From: Cystobacter fuscus DSM 2262
GTDB taxonomy: Bacteria > Myxococcota > Myxococcia > Myxococcales > Myxococcaceae
Direction: 5' to 3'
NCBI RefSeq assembly: GCF_000335475.2
Contig: NZ_ANAH02000006.1
Location: 62,001 to 126,000, forward strand
DNA: 64,000 nt
A program made the position numbers and the translations under genes. This document shows positions 9,218-17,258 of this stretch, piece after piece (within the stretch, counting starts at the first letter, position 1; each line of letters begins with the position of its first letter). The notes under the pieces were generated by a model that saw only the letters and a list, made by a program, of their open reading frames with translations, did not search any database and was not told the DNA's origin.

Positions 9218-10833
9218 TGCGTCCGCTCCTCTCCCGCTCCCTTGCCCTCGGCGCCGCGCTGTACCTCGGCGGCTGCGCCACCGCGTCCCGCACCGCCCCC
9301 ACTCCCGAAGCGGCTCCGCCCCCCGCGCCCCCCCCGGCCCAGGCCCAGACGCCCGCCGAGCCCCCCGCGCCCACGTCCGTCCCCGCCCGGCCCCTGCGAC
9401 AGCCGGAGCCCGCGCGGCTCGTCGTCCAGGCCCACCCGGACAGCCCCATCGTCAGCTTCCGGCTCGTCTTCCACGCGGGCTCGGTGGATGACCCCCAGGG
9501 CAAGGAAGGCCTTGGCGCCCTCACCGCGCAGCTGCTCGCCGAGGGAGGCACGCAGAGCCTCACCTCCGCCCAGCTCCTCGCGGTCCTCTTTCCCATGGCG
9601 GCCGAGCTGGACGCCTCCACCGACAAGGAGTTCACGGTCTTCTCCGGCCGCGTCCACAAGGACTTCCTGCCGCGCTTCCTCGAGCTGTTCACCGACGTGC
9701 TGCTCAAGCCCCGCTTCGATCCCCAGGAGTTCGAGCGGCTGCGCTCGCTGGCCCTCAGCGACCTGCGCAACGGGCTGCGCAGCGAGAACGACGAGGCGTT
9801 GGGCAAGGTGGCGCTCGACGCGCTCCTCTACGCGGGCCACCCCTACGCGCACTTCGTGGGCGGCACCGAGAAGGGCCTCGAGGCCATCACCCTGGAGGAC
9901 GTGAAGGCCCACGCCGCGCGCGTCTTCACCCAGGACCGGCTCGTCATCGGGCTGGCGGGTCCGGTGGACGAGCAGCTCCAGCGCACCGTCGTCTCGCGGC
10001 TGTCCGCGCTGCCCGCCACCGGCGCGCCGCGCGTGCAACTGCCCGCCGTGCCCACCCCCGGCGGCCGCGCCCTCGTCGTGCAGAAGCCCACCCTCTCCAC
10101 GGCCATCTCCCTGGGCTATGTCACCCCGCTGCGCCGGGGGGATCCGGACTTCTTCCCCGTGGCCTTCGCCCTGTCGTACCTCGGGGAGCACCGCCAGCTG
10201 GGCGGCGTGCTCTTCAACGAGCTGCGCGAGAAGCGGGGCCTCAACTACGGCGACTACGCCTACGCCGAGCACTTCATCGAGGAGCGCGGCTCCACGTACA
10301 GCCGCACCAACATCGCGCGCACCCAGCAGGATCTCTCGTTGTGGATCCGCCCCGTGGTGCCCGACAACGCGATGTTCGCCACCCGGGGCACGCTCTACTT
10401 CCTCGATCAACTGGTGGCCCAGCCCATCCCCGCGGACCGGTTCGAGCGCAGCCGGGGCTTCCTCCTGGGCTACACGCGCCTGTGGGAGCAGACGGATCAA
10501 CGCCGCCTGGGCTACGCCATCGACGCGCTCTTCCACGGCACGCCGGACTACCTGGAGCAGTACCGCGCCGCGCTCGCGAAGATGACGCCCGAGTCCGTGC
10601 ACGCCGCCGTGCGCCGCCACGTGCGTCCCGAGGCCCTCGACTTCGCCTTCGTCACCCAGAACGCCGAGGACCTGGTGAAGCAGTTGAAGGAGCAGGCCCC
10701 CTCGCCCATCACCTACGCCTCGCCCAAGAGCCCCGAGCTGCTGGAGCAGGACAAGGCGATTGGCGCGCGGCCCCTGCCCATCCGCCCCGACGCCATCCAG
10801 GTCGTCCCCGCGGACACCTTCATGGAAAAATAG
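9217..10833 (+). CDS. M16 peptidase-like lipoprotein (non-catalytic partner)
   Basis: A 538-residue protein starting with a lipoprotein signal (cysteine in LYLGGCATAS), then about 50 residues rich in A/P/Q, then two M16-fold halves. Where the active partner has HFFEH, this one has GLGALTAQLLAEGGT, so the zinc ligands are gone while the fold persists; the R/Y pair motif (NELREKRGLNYG) typical of the second half is present. This is the standard arrangement of an active plus an inactive M16 subunit. A Shine-Dalgarno GGAGG lies at 9203-9207; ATG 9217 (or GTG 9214) overlaps the upstream stop. Probably membrane-anchored together with the catalytic subunit. Confidence 0.9.
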   Translation: MRPLLSRSLALGAALYLGGCATASRTAPTPEAAPPPAPPPAQAQTPAEPPAPTSVPARPLRQPEPARLVVQAHPDSPIVSFRLVFHAGSVDDPQGKEGLGALTAQLLAEGGTQSLTSAQLLAVLFPMAAELDASTDKEFTVFSGRVHKDFLPRFLELFTDVLLKPRFDPQEFERLRSLALSDLRNGLRSENDEALGKVALDALLYAGHPYAHFVGGTEKGLEAITLEDVKAHAARVFTQDRLVIGLAGPVDEQLQRTVVSRLSALPATGAPRVQLPAVPTPGGRALVVQKPTLSTAISLGYVTPLRRGDPDFFPVAFALSYLGEHRQLGGVLFNELREKRGLNYGDYAYAEHFIEERGSTYSRTNIARTQQDLSLWIRPVVPDNAMFATRGTLYFLDQLVAQPIPADRFERSRGFLLGYTRLWEQTDQRRLGYAIDALFHGTPDYLEQYRAALAKMTPESVHAAVRRHVRPEALDFAFVTQNAEDLVKQLKEQAPSPITYASPKSPELLEQDKAIGARPLPIRPDAIQVVPADTFMEK

Positions 10834-10861
10834 CGGCTGGCGGACATACCCAGGGCAGGCA

Positions 10862-10889
10862 CCCCGGGGGTTTTCTTCACCCCCCGGGG
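10862..10889. repeat. GC-rich inverted repeat after the M16 operon
   Basis: CCCCGGGGG and its complement flank a 9-base TTTTCTTCA loop. It may end the M16 transcript, but the T-run is in the loop rather than after the stem, so it is not a classical intrinsic terminator. Confidence 0.35.
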
Positions 10890-10955
10890 AGGCGGTGGTA
10901 AGAGCCGGACGGGTTCCAAGGCCCGAATTTCCGGGCCGCCACCCCGGAGCGGTCC

Positions 10956-12869
10956 TTGCGAAGCACAGCCATCCGACTCGCCGTGATGATCCTCCTGGTG
11001 GCCGGTGTCCCGGCACGCGCGGAGGATCCCTTCGTGCGAGGCTTCGACGCCGTCCCCCTGAAGGCGACGCCCGCGCAGAACAGCGGCATCGCGCTCGAGG
11101 GCGCCACCCCGGAAACCGCCCAGAGCTACCGGGCCGCCCTCCTCTTCGACTACACCCACGGGGTGCTCGCCCTGAAGCTGGGCGAGGAGAAGCTGGGCAA
11201 CCTGCTGCCCTACCGGCTCGATGCCCACGCGCTCTTCGCCTGGCAGTTGCACCGCCGGCTGGAGATCGGCGCGGACCTGCCCTTCACCCTCGTGCAGGGC
11301 GACAACTTCCAGTTGCTGCGCGACGCGCTCGCCGCGCCGGACTTCCCGGGCGCCGCCGGCGTGAGGCGCTGGGGGCTCGGCGACATCCGGCTGCAACCCC
11401 GCGCCTTCCTGCTGCTGCCCGACGAGTTCCCCGTGGGCCTCGCCCTGTCCGCCGAGGTGCGGCTGCCCACCGGTGACGGGCAGAGCTTCCTCGGCGAGCG
11501 CGGCGTGCTCGTGGCCCCGAGGCTCGCGGTGGAGCGCGCCTTCGGTCCGGTGCGGGTGCTCGGCAACGTGGGCGTGCGCCTGCGTCCCCGCCCCGCCCAG
11601 TACCTCAACCTCTACGTGGGCAACGAGGTGACGTTCGGCGCGGGCGCCATCGTGGACCTGCCGGACGTGGGCCCCCTCACGAACGTGCAGGGACTCGCCG
11701 AGATGCACCTGGCCACGCCGATGTCCGCCCCCTTCAACTTCCACCAGGCCGCCTCCCTCAAGACGCCCTGGGGCGTGCTCGTCGGCGCGCGCACCCGCAT
11801 TTACGGCCCCTGGGGGCTCGAGCTCGACGTGGGCCGCGGCGTGACGCTCGGCAGCGGCTACGGCCGCGAGGAGCTGCGCGTGCTGCTCTCCGTGCGCTAC
11901 GACCAGGCGTTCCTCGACTCCGATGGCGACGGCGTTCCCGACTCGCGCGACAAGTGCCCCACCGAGGGCGAGGACGTGGATGGCTATCAGGACGACGACG
12001 GCTGCCCGGAGCCCGACAACGACGGGGACGGCATCACCGACGGCCAGGACACGTGCCCCAACGGTCCGGACAGCTGCCTGGACTCGGACAATGACGGCGT
12101 GCCGGATGGCATGGACCAGTGCCCCAACAAGCCCGGCCCTCCGGGCTACGACGGCTGCCCGGATACCGACGGGGACGAGGTGCCCGACAACGTGGACAAG
12201 TGCCCCGACCAGTCTGGCCCCCCCGAGAACGATGGCTGCCCCATCGACAATCCGCCGTTCGTCATCGTCGAGTCGGATCGCATCCGCATCAAGGGCAACA
12301 TCCTCTTCGAGACCGGCTCGGCCACCATCCAGAAGCAATCCCTCAAGCTGCTCGACGAGGTGGCCACCGTGCTCGATCGCAATCCGTCACTCGGACCCGT
12401 GCTCATCGAAGGGCACACCGACAACGTGGGCTCGGACACCCTCAACCTGAGCCTGTCCCAGCGCCGCGCCCAGTCCGTCATGGACTACCTCATCTCCAAG
12501 GAGATCGAGGCCCATCGCCTGCGCGCCAAGGGCTTCGGCGAGTCCCAGCCCATCGCCACCAACGGCACTCCGCTCGGACGCGCGAAGAACCGCCGCGTCG
12601 AGTTCCGCCTCATCAAGTCCGAGGTGGAAACGGCCCCGCGCATCGTCCCCCAGGACAAGAAGCCCGAGGGGGACACCAAGGCGAAGCCCGAGGGAAACGG
12701 CAAGTCGGAGACCAAGGCCAGGCCCGAGACGGCCACCAAGGTGAAGTCCGAGGCGGCGACCAAGGCCAAACCCGAGGCCGCCACCAAGCCGAAGCCCGAG
12801 TCCTCCACCAAGCCGACCACCAAGGCCAGGCCCGAGGCCGCGCCCAAGGCCAGTGCCGAGAAGCCCTGA
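10956..12869 (+). CDS. OmpA-family outer membrane protein with TSP3 repeats
   Basis: A 637-residue protein. A signal peptide ending PARA is followed by about 290 residues predicted to form a beta-barrel (many alternating aromatic/polar strands). Next comes a calcium-binding thrombospondin type 3 stretch (about 322-430) with repeated DxDxDGxPD and C-P pairs, then an OmpA C-terminal peptidoglycan-binding domain (about 437-555; LIEGHTDNVGSD, NLSLSQRRAQSV). The last 75 residues are a K/P/A/T tail with repeats like ATKAKPEA. I use the TTG at 10956 because it gives a proper basic n-region (MRSTAIRL); the next ATG (10986) would remove it. The protein would tie the outer membrane to the cell wall. 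Confidence 0.9.
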   Translation: MRSTAIRLAVMILLVAGVPARAEDPFVRGFDAVPLKATPAQNSGIALEGATPETAQSYRAALLFDYTHGVLALKLGEEKLGNLLPYRLDAHALFAWQLHRRLEIGADLPFTLVQGDNFQLLRDALAAPDFPGAAGVRRWGLGDIRLQPRAFLLLPDEFPVGLALSAEVRLPTGDGQSFLGERGVLVAPRLAVERAFGPVRVLGNVGVRLRPRPAQYLNLYVGNEVTFGAGAIVDLPDVGPLTNVQGLAEMHLATPMSAPFNFHQAASLKTPWGVLVGARTRIYGPWGLELDVGRGVTLGSGYGREELRVLLSVRYDQAFLDSDGDGVPDSRDKCPTEGEDVDGYQDDDGCPEPDNDGDGITDGQDTCPNGPDSCLDSDNDGVPDGMDQCPNKPGPPGYDGCPDTDGDEVPDNVDKCPDQSGPPENDGCPIDNPPFVIVESDRIRIKGNILFETGSATIQKQSLKLLDEVATVLDRNPSLGPVLIEGHTDNVGSDTLNLSLSQRRAQSVMDYLISKEIEAHRLRAKGFGESQPIATNGTPLGRAKNRRVEFRLIKSEVETAPRIVPQDKKPEGDTKAKPEGNGKSETKARPETATKVKSEAATKAKPEAATKPKPESSTKPTTKARPEAAPKASAEKP

Positions 12870-12881
12870 GGTCGGTCCGGT

Positions 12882-13343
12882 TCAGCGCGTGGGCTTGAGC
12901 GTGGAGAGCGAGCGCTCGACGCGCGCTGAACCCGGGCCGTAGTCCCGCTCGGCGGCCGTGTAGAGGACGAGCACGAAACGCTCCTCGCGAGGCAGCAGGT
13001 AGACGAGCGTGCGGGAAGTGCCCTGCTGGAACTCGTAACGGGCCACGGGACCCGCGGGGAGCGTGCCCTGGGTGGCGTTGAGCCGTCGGCCCGGCACCGG
13101 GACGCCCGCGGCCTCAAGCACCGCTTCCGGCTCCGCGTCCAGCTTGGGCGCGGGTCCCGGCACCGAGCGTACTTCCAGCCCGCCCTCGAACCAGGCCACG
13201 GCCGGAGGGCCTGGTTGCTCGGAGCGCAGGGCCATGCCGGAAGGAGGCTCGTACTGGAGCCCGAGCGCCTGAGACTCCAGTTGGCGCGAGCAGGCGGCGA
13301 CACAGCCCAGGAGCAAGCACAGCGTCAGAGCAAAGCGGTTCAT
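12882..13343 (-). CDS. Predicted lipoprotein of unknown function
   Basis: A 153-residue protein starting MNRFALTLCLLLGCVAACSR, a clear lipoprotein signal with the acylated cysteine near residue 19. The mature part has alternating strands (VARYEFQQG, TLVYLLPREERFVLVLYTA), suggesting a small beta domain such as those seen in DcrB/PsbP-like lipoproteins, but I do not recognise a family with confidence. The ATG at 13343 is chosen because upstream in-frame sequence (to 13526) has no signal-like composition. It is convergent with the OmpA gene, 12 bases away, and divergent from the lipoprotein cluster across a repeat-rich gap. Confidence 0.75.
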   Translation of the reverse strand: MNRFALTLCLLLGCVAACSRQLESQALGLQYEPPSGMALRSEQPGPPAVAWFEGGLEVRSVPGPAPKLDAEPEAVLEAAGVPVPGRRLNATQGTLPAGPVARYEFQQGTSRTLVYLLPREERFVLVLYTAAERDYGPGSARVERSLSTLKPTR

Positions 13344-13502
13344 GGAGGGTAGCGTGCCACACACTCCGCCCTCCCAAGAGTGCGGGCTCGCATCCATCCC
13401 ACAGCACATTTTTCCGGTTCGGGACGGCGGCGTCCTCCACGCAGGAGTAACCCGCGCGCATATCTCCTTGAATTCACAGCGGAGACTCGGATTGAGGGGG
13501 TT

Positions 13503-13518
13503 CGGCACGGCTGATGCT
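13503..13518 (+). promoter_or_regulatory. Possible sigma-54 promoter
   Basis: CGGCAC-N5-ATGCT has the exact GG-N10-GC spacing of -24/-12 promoters (consensus TGGCAC-N5-TTGCW, two mismatches). It points rightward into the G-rich repeat and, further on, the lipoprotein cluster. The motif is short and could be chance. Confidence 0.25.
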
Positions 13519-13555
13519 AAAGCCATCCTCGCGGACGATGTGGGTCCGGTGGATG

Positions 13556-13821
13556 GGGCAGCACGGGGCGGTACGGGGTTGGGCGGGTCGGGGCAGCACG
13601 GGGCGGTACGGGGTTGGGCGGGTCGGGGCAGTACGGAGCAGCACGGGGTTGGGCGGGTCGGGGCAGTACGGGGCGGTACGGGGTTGGGCGGGTCGGGGCA
13701 GTACGGAGCAGCACGGGGTTGGGCGGGTCGGGGCAGTACGGAGCAGCACGGGGCAGTACGGGGTTGGGCGGGTCGGGGCAGTACGGAGCAGCACGGGGCA
13801 GTACGGGGTTGGGCGGGTCGG
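13556..13821 (+). repeat. G-rich minisatellite with seven G-quadruplex-type cores
   Basis: The core GGGTTGGGCGGGTCGG starts at 13576, 13611, 13646, 13681, 13716, 13761 and 13806, i.e. with spacings 35, 35, 35, 35, 45 and 45. Between cores are 10-base subunits (GGGCAGTACG, GAGCAGCACG, GGGCGGTACG); the last two periods have one extra subunit. In six cores the sequence continues with GG to give G3-TT-G3-C-G3-TC-G4, which fits the canonical intramolecular G-quadruplex pattern; the seventh has only two final Gs. The array lies in the 788-base gap between two divergent lipoprotein genes. Confidence 0.95.
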
Positions 13822-14131
13822 TGACGGACGTAGGTAGCGAGTGGGAGTGATCGCTCGCGGATACGGCTCGGGGGGTAGGGGATGGGGAAGGTTGGAGCCG
13901 GTCCTCGCTGGTGAGTTCAGCCGCGAGGGCCGGTGCACCCCTTGAAACGGGACATGCTGAAACCGGGAACGCACCACGGCGCGCGCTTCGCGCCGCGTGG
14001 CGCGGAAGGTGCCTTGTACCGAGGCAACTCCGCGCTCACGGCCGTGGTGCGCACACGGAGAACGGGGACATTGCCCCGGACCCCATTCGTGTCCCATGCT
14101 CGGCCCTCTTCGTGATTGGGGGCGGGATCGC
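13822..14131. other. Gene-free stretch between the repeat array and the lipoprotein cluster
   Basis: No believable ORF. It contains a GC-palindromic patch near 13978-14005 (CGCGCGCTTCGCGCCGCG). The promoter for the three lipoprotein genes is expected here, but I cannot pick one out. Confidence 0.4.
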
Positions 14132-14566
14132 ATGCGCAGGACACTCGGGCTCCTCTTGTCGGTGGGGCTGACTGGTTGCACGACGGTGAACGTGGCGTCG
14201 CTGCCCTCTTCCCGGGACACGCGCGACGTCTTCGTCACCACCTCCGATGTCCAGGTTCCCTACCAGAGCCTCGGACTGGTGCAGGCCACTCGCAAGGGCG
14301 TGCTGCTCTTCGGCTTCGCGGATCCCGCGGGCACCAGCCTCGAGGACGGACTGCGGGACACCCTGCTCCCCGAAGTGCGGCGCATGGGCGGCGACGGCAT
14401 CATGAACGTGCGCTTCCATCAGACGCAGTACGCGCTGCCCACGCGCCTGCTCTTCGCCCTGCTCTTCTTCATCCCCCTGCCCTCCCAGGTCACCTTCAGC
14501 GGCGAAGTGGTGCGGCTCGATCCCGAGGGTCTTCCGCCACCTCCTCCCAACAGCCCGTCGCGCTGA
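14132..14566 (+). CDS. Predicted lipoprotein, paralogue 1 of a three-gene cluster
   Basis: A 144-residue protein with a lipobox (VGLTGC, Cys16). After the signal come TTVNVASLPSSRD, a core with YQSLGLVQATRKGVLLFGFAD, the motif RRMGGDGIMNVRFHQTQY, a hydrophobic LLFALLFFIPLP segment and a final strand. The pattern (short strand, helix, then GxDGIxNVRF) faintly recalls YbjQ-type heavy-metal-binding-fold proteins, but I would not name it so. It is closely similar throughout to the third gene of the cluster, so it arose by duplication. ATG 14132 directly gives the signal peptide. Confidence 0.75.
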   Translation: MRRTLGLLLSVGLTGCTTVNVASLPSSRDTRDVFVTTSDVQVPYQSLGLVQATRKGVLLFGFADPAGTSLEDGLRDTLLPEVRRMGGDGIMNVRFHQTQYALPTRLLFALLFFIPLPSQVTFSGEVVRLDPEGLPPPPPNSPSR

Positions 14567-14588
14567 CCCCCAACCGCCAGGAACTCCG

Positions 14589-15029
14589 GTGAGACTTCCC
14601 CTCTTGTTCTGCTTGCTGCTGTGCGCGGGCTGCAACGCCGTGTCGCGCGGCTCGAGGCTGTCGGACCGTCCGCCCCACACCGGGCGAGGCCTGTATCTCA
14701 GCACGGGGGGCTCGCCCTGGCCCTTCCGCACGATCGGCTTCGCCCAGATCACCGGCTACGGCGTCACCGTGGCGGGGCTCACGGACGTGGGACACGCCGC
14801 CATCGATCAGACCATCCAGGGCGCGCTCGCGGACGCAGCCCTGAAGATGGGCGGCGATGGCGTCATCCACATCGAGTTCGAGGACCAGAACCCGCCCACG
14901 GATGTGGAGCGCGCCTCGGACCTGTCCGAGTCCATCTCCAACGGGTTGAGCGGCCAGGGGGGCGTGAAGACCCGGGACCGCAACGTGCTCGTCACCGGTG
15001 AAGTCATCCAGTTCCTCCCCTCCCCGTGA
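14589..15029 (+). CDS. Predicted lipoprotein, paralogue 2 (divergent)
   Basis: A 146-residue lipoprotein (MRLPLLFCLLLCAGC, Cys15) starting with GTG at 14589, with AGGA a few bases upstream. It shares with its neighbours the scheme of IGFAQITGYGVTVAGLTDVG, then ALKMGGDGVIHIEFEDQ, then a last strand VLVTGEVIQF, but lacks the hydrophobic FFIPLP segment and carries a polar insert instead. Function unknown. It follows gene 1 by 22 bases, and the third gene begins at or just after its stop, so the three are one transcription unit. Confidence 0.7.
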   Translation: MRLPLLFCLLLCAGCNAVSRGSRLSDRPPHTGRGLYLSTGGSPWPFRTIGFAQITGYGVTVAGLTDVGHAAIDQTIQGALADAALKMGGDGVIHIEFEDQNPPTDVERASDLSESISNGLSGQGGVKTRDRNVLVTGEVIQFLPSP

Positions 15030-15040
15030 GACTCCCTCCG

Positions 15041-15460
15041 ATGCGACTTCCCACCGTGCTCGCGCTCCTGGCGTTCACCGGGTGCACCGTCGTCAACACC
15101 GCCTCCGTTCCCTCCAGCCGCGACGGCCAGGACATCTTCGTGACGGCGGGCGACATCTCCGAGCCCCATGAGTCGCTCGGCCTCGTGCAGGTCACGCGCT
15201 CGGGGGTGCTGCTCTTCGGCTTCGCGGACGTGGTGGGCACCGACCTCGAGGCGGGCTTCCATCAGGCGCTCATCCCCCAGGTGCGGCGCATGGGAGGCGA
15301 TGGCGCCATCAACGTGCGCTTCCACCAGACGCAGTACCTGCCGGTGACGAAGGCGCTGGGCGTCCTCTTCTTCTTCATCCCCCTGCCCAGCAGCGTCACG
15401 CTGAGCGCCGAGGTGGTGAAGCTCCAGCGCGCGGCGGCGGCACCCGGCGCGTCGCGCTGA
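15041..15460 (+). CDS. Predicted lipoprotein, paralogue 3
   Basis: A 139-residue lipoprotein (MRLPTVLALLAFTGC, Cys15). Nearly every motif of paralogue 1 is repeated: VASVPSSRD-like lead, ESLGLVQVTRSGVLLFGFAD, RRMGGDGAINVRFHQTQY, FFFIPLPSSVTLSAEVVKL. A GTG at 15026 overlaps the previous stop (GTGA) and would add MRLPP; I prefer ATG 15041 because it gives the same signal length as the paralogues. Cellular role unknown; the three would sit in the inner or outer membrane facing the periplasm. Confidence 0.7.
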   Translation: MRLPTVLALLAFTGCTVVNTASVPSSRDGQDIFVTAGDISEPHESLGLVQVTRSGVLLFGFADVVGTDLEAGFHQALIPQVRRMGGDGAINVRFHQTQYLPVTKALGVLFFFIPLPSSVTLSAEVVKLQRAAAAPGASR

Positions 15461-15493
15461 AGCCCAGGCGCCCCGCGGCGCACGGCGGCGGCC

Positions 15494-16078
15494 CTACTTG
15501 AGGGCCCGCTCGATCCGCTGGCGCAGCGCCGCCTCCGACAACATGCCGCGCTGCGCGTCCACCACCTGCCCCTTGCGGTCCAGGAAGTAGAGCGTCGGCA
15601 GGGCCGTCACCTGGAAGACCGCCGCCAGCTCATCCGGCGCGAACACCACGTACGGCGCCAGTTCCGGCATGCGGCTCTGCACGAACTCCTGCACGAACAG
15701 CGGCGCGTCCGGCATCTCGTCCCGGCTCGCCGCCACGAACACCAGGCCCTTGTCCTCGTACTCCTTGGCGAGCTTGATGAGCGACGGCATCTCCGCCTGG
15801 CACGGCGCGCACCACGTCGCCCAGAAGTCCAGCATCACCACCTTGCCCTGGAGATCCGCCAGCGACATCGTCCCGTTGTCGTACTTCTGCAGCTTCATCA
15901 CCGGGGCCACGGTGCCGTCGGACGCGAGCCGTGCCCGCAGCGCCTCGCTCACGCCCAGGTACGACAGTCCCGCCAGCCCCAACAGCCCCGTCACCACCAA
16001 CAACACCTTGCTCCACCCATGGCGCGGCGGCTGCGGTGGCTGCTGCTGCCCGGCGTCTCCAGTCTGTGGCTCCGTCAC
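15494..16078 (-). CDS. Membrane-anchored TlpA/ResA-like thioredoxin
   Basis: A 194-residue protein with a Q/P-rich N-terminus, one transmembrane helix (about 25-43) and a periplasmic thioredoxin domain with the active site W89-C90-A-P-C93 (LDFWATWCAPCQAEMPSL) and cis-proline loop ALPTLYFLD. Proteins of this type reduce disulfides in the periplasm, for example for cytochrome c maturation. It starts with GTG at 16078, overlapping the stop of the upstream CFI-box gene (GTGA), so the two are co-translated. No cytochrome maturation genes are close by. Confidence 0.88.
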   Translation of the reverse strand: MTEPQTGDAGQQQPPQPPRHGWSKVLLVVTGLLGLAGLSYLGVSEALRARLASDGTVAPVMKLQKYDNGTMSLADLQGKVVMLDFWATWCAPCQAEMPSLIKLAKEYEDKGLVFVAASRDEMPDAPLFVQEFVQSRMPELAPYVVFAPDELAAVFQVTALPTLYFLDRKGQVVDAQRGMLSEAALRQRIERALK

Positions 16079-17157
16079 GTGCGTGACTCCCTCGTCGTCT
16101 TCAACACCCGATGTACCTGCGTGAGCACCCGCCGCACCTCGCGCCTCACCCGCGGCCGGCCCACCACCCAGCGCGCCAGCCCCGGCCCATGCCGGTAGTA
16201 GACGCGAATGAACCCGCGCCCCCATGCGTGGCGGCGCAACACCTCGTCCCGGAACGCCCGGAACGTCACCAACTCCGGCGCGCCCTCTCCGAACGCCGCC
16301 GTCACCACGAAGCACGAACTGGCCGGTGAAATCCACATCAGCCGCTTGTTCGTCTGGTTCATCACCGCCTTGAGCTCGCGCGCCTCGGTGTACAGGAAGA
16401 CCAGCAAGTCCCCCCGCGTCGACGGGAAGTCCTCGCCACTGGCCTCCTCGAACTCGATGCGCGAGCTGCCCGCGCCCCGCACCTCGTCCACCGTGAACAG
16501 GAAACGCTTGGAGCTGGGCTTCGTTTCGATCTCCACCGAGCGCAGCTCGCCGAAGTAGGCCCGGAAGGGCACCTGGCAGGCGGAACACACATACGCGTGG
16601 ATGCCGGGCCCCGGCACGTACCCGTATTCGTTGATGCGCTTGCAGCCCATGTTGGGGCAGGCGAGCCACACCTGCGCCACGGGCTCCTCGCGGGGATCGT
16701 AGCGCGACGCCCCCGTGTGCCGGTCATACACCGGCCCCACGGCCTGCTCCCGGGTGCCGAGCGAACGCGTGGGGTGCGCCACGCGCTCCAGCTCCACCGC
16801 GCGCCGCCACGCCTCCTCCGCCTGGGACAGCCGTCCATCCACCGTATGGCACAGCGCTTCCCCGTGCGCCCGCAGCGCCTCGAGGAGCCGATCCGTGGCC
16901 TCCGCCGGCCCCGCGTCGCGCCGCACCGCCAGCCCCAGCGCCAACACCTGCTCCAGCTCCGGCAGCAGCGCCTCGGCCGCCTTGCGCGCCGGATCCTCCG
17001 CCCGGTGGTACACGGGGGGCTCCGGAATCCGGGGGAACAGCGCCAGCGCCTGGGCGCGCAACGGCTCGCGCGCCTCGTGCGCTCGCGGAAGGGACATGGC
17101 CTCCGCCCGCTTCCGGGCGGCCTGGAAGAACTCGTCGGGCTGCAAGGCCGCGCACAT
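16075..17157 (-). CDS. Zinc-ribbon protein with a CFI-box-like C-terminus
   Basis: A 360-residue protein. The N-terminal 140 residues are helical. The middle has a zinc-ribbon-like set of cysteines (CPNMGC near 172-177 and CSAC near 197-200). The last 70 residues begin SSCFVVTAAFGEGAPELVTF and continue FRAFRDEVLRR, GRGFIRVYY, PGLARWV. This matches the pattern of CFI-box C-terminal domains (C-F-I-A-T-A-A-Y-G ... F-R-D ... Y-Y ... S-P), which are found at the ends of many otherwise unrelated proteins and whose function is unclear. The gene overlaps and precedes the TlpA-like gene. No signal peptide or membrane helix is apparent. Confidence 0.75.
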   Translation of the reverse strand: MCAALQPDEFFQAARKRAEAMSLPRAHEAREPLRAQALALFPRIPEPPVYHRAEDPARKAAEALLPELEQVLALGLAVRRDAGPAEATDRLLEALRAHGEALCHTVDGRLSQAEEAWRRAVELERVAHPTRSLGTREQAVGPVYDRHTGASRYDPREEPVAQVWLACPNMGCKRINEYGYVPGPGIHAYVCSACQVPFRAYFGELRSVEIETKPSSKRFLFTVDEVRGAGSSRIEFEEASGEDFPSTRGDLLVFLYTEARELKAVMNQTNKRLMWISPASSCFVVTAAFGEGAPELVTFRAFRDEVLRRHAWGRGFIRVYYRHGPGLARWVVGRPRVRREVRRVLTQVHRVLKTTRESRT

Positions 17158-17258
17158 TAGAAGGAGCCCCGTCCGCTGTCAGCGCCCTTCCCCTCCCTCC
17201 GCCGGAAACTGGCCTCCTGGTCTGCTCCGATGTACGACTGGGTAGGAGGGTGTGAACG

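Noticed and set aside
10862-10889. Strong intrinsic terminator after the M16 genes
   Set aside because: The stem is good but the T-rich run is in the loop, not downstream; kept only as an inverted repeat.
13397-13850. Several ORFs of 60-250 codons on both strands across the G-rich array (for example 13514-13837 plus, 13474-14241 minus)
   Set aside because: They exist because the repeat lacks stop codons in several frames; the peptides are pure repeat (WAGRGSTEQHG, PTRPTPYCPV) with no start signals or domains.
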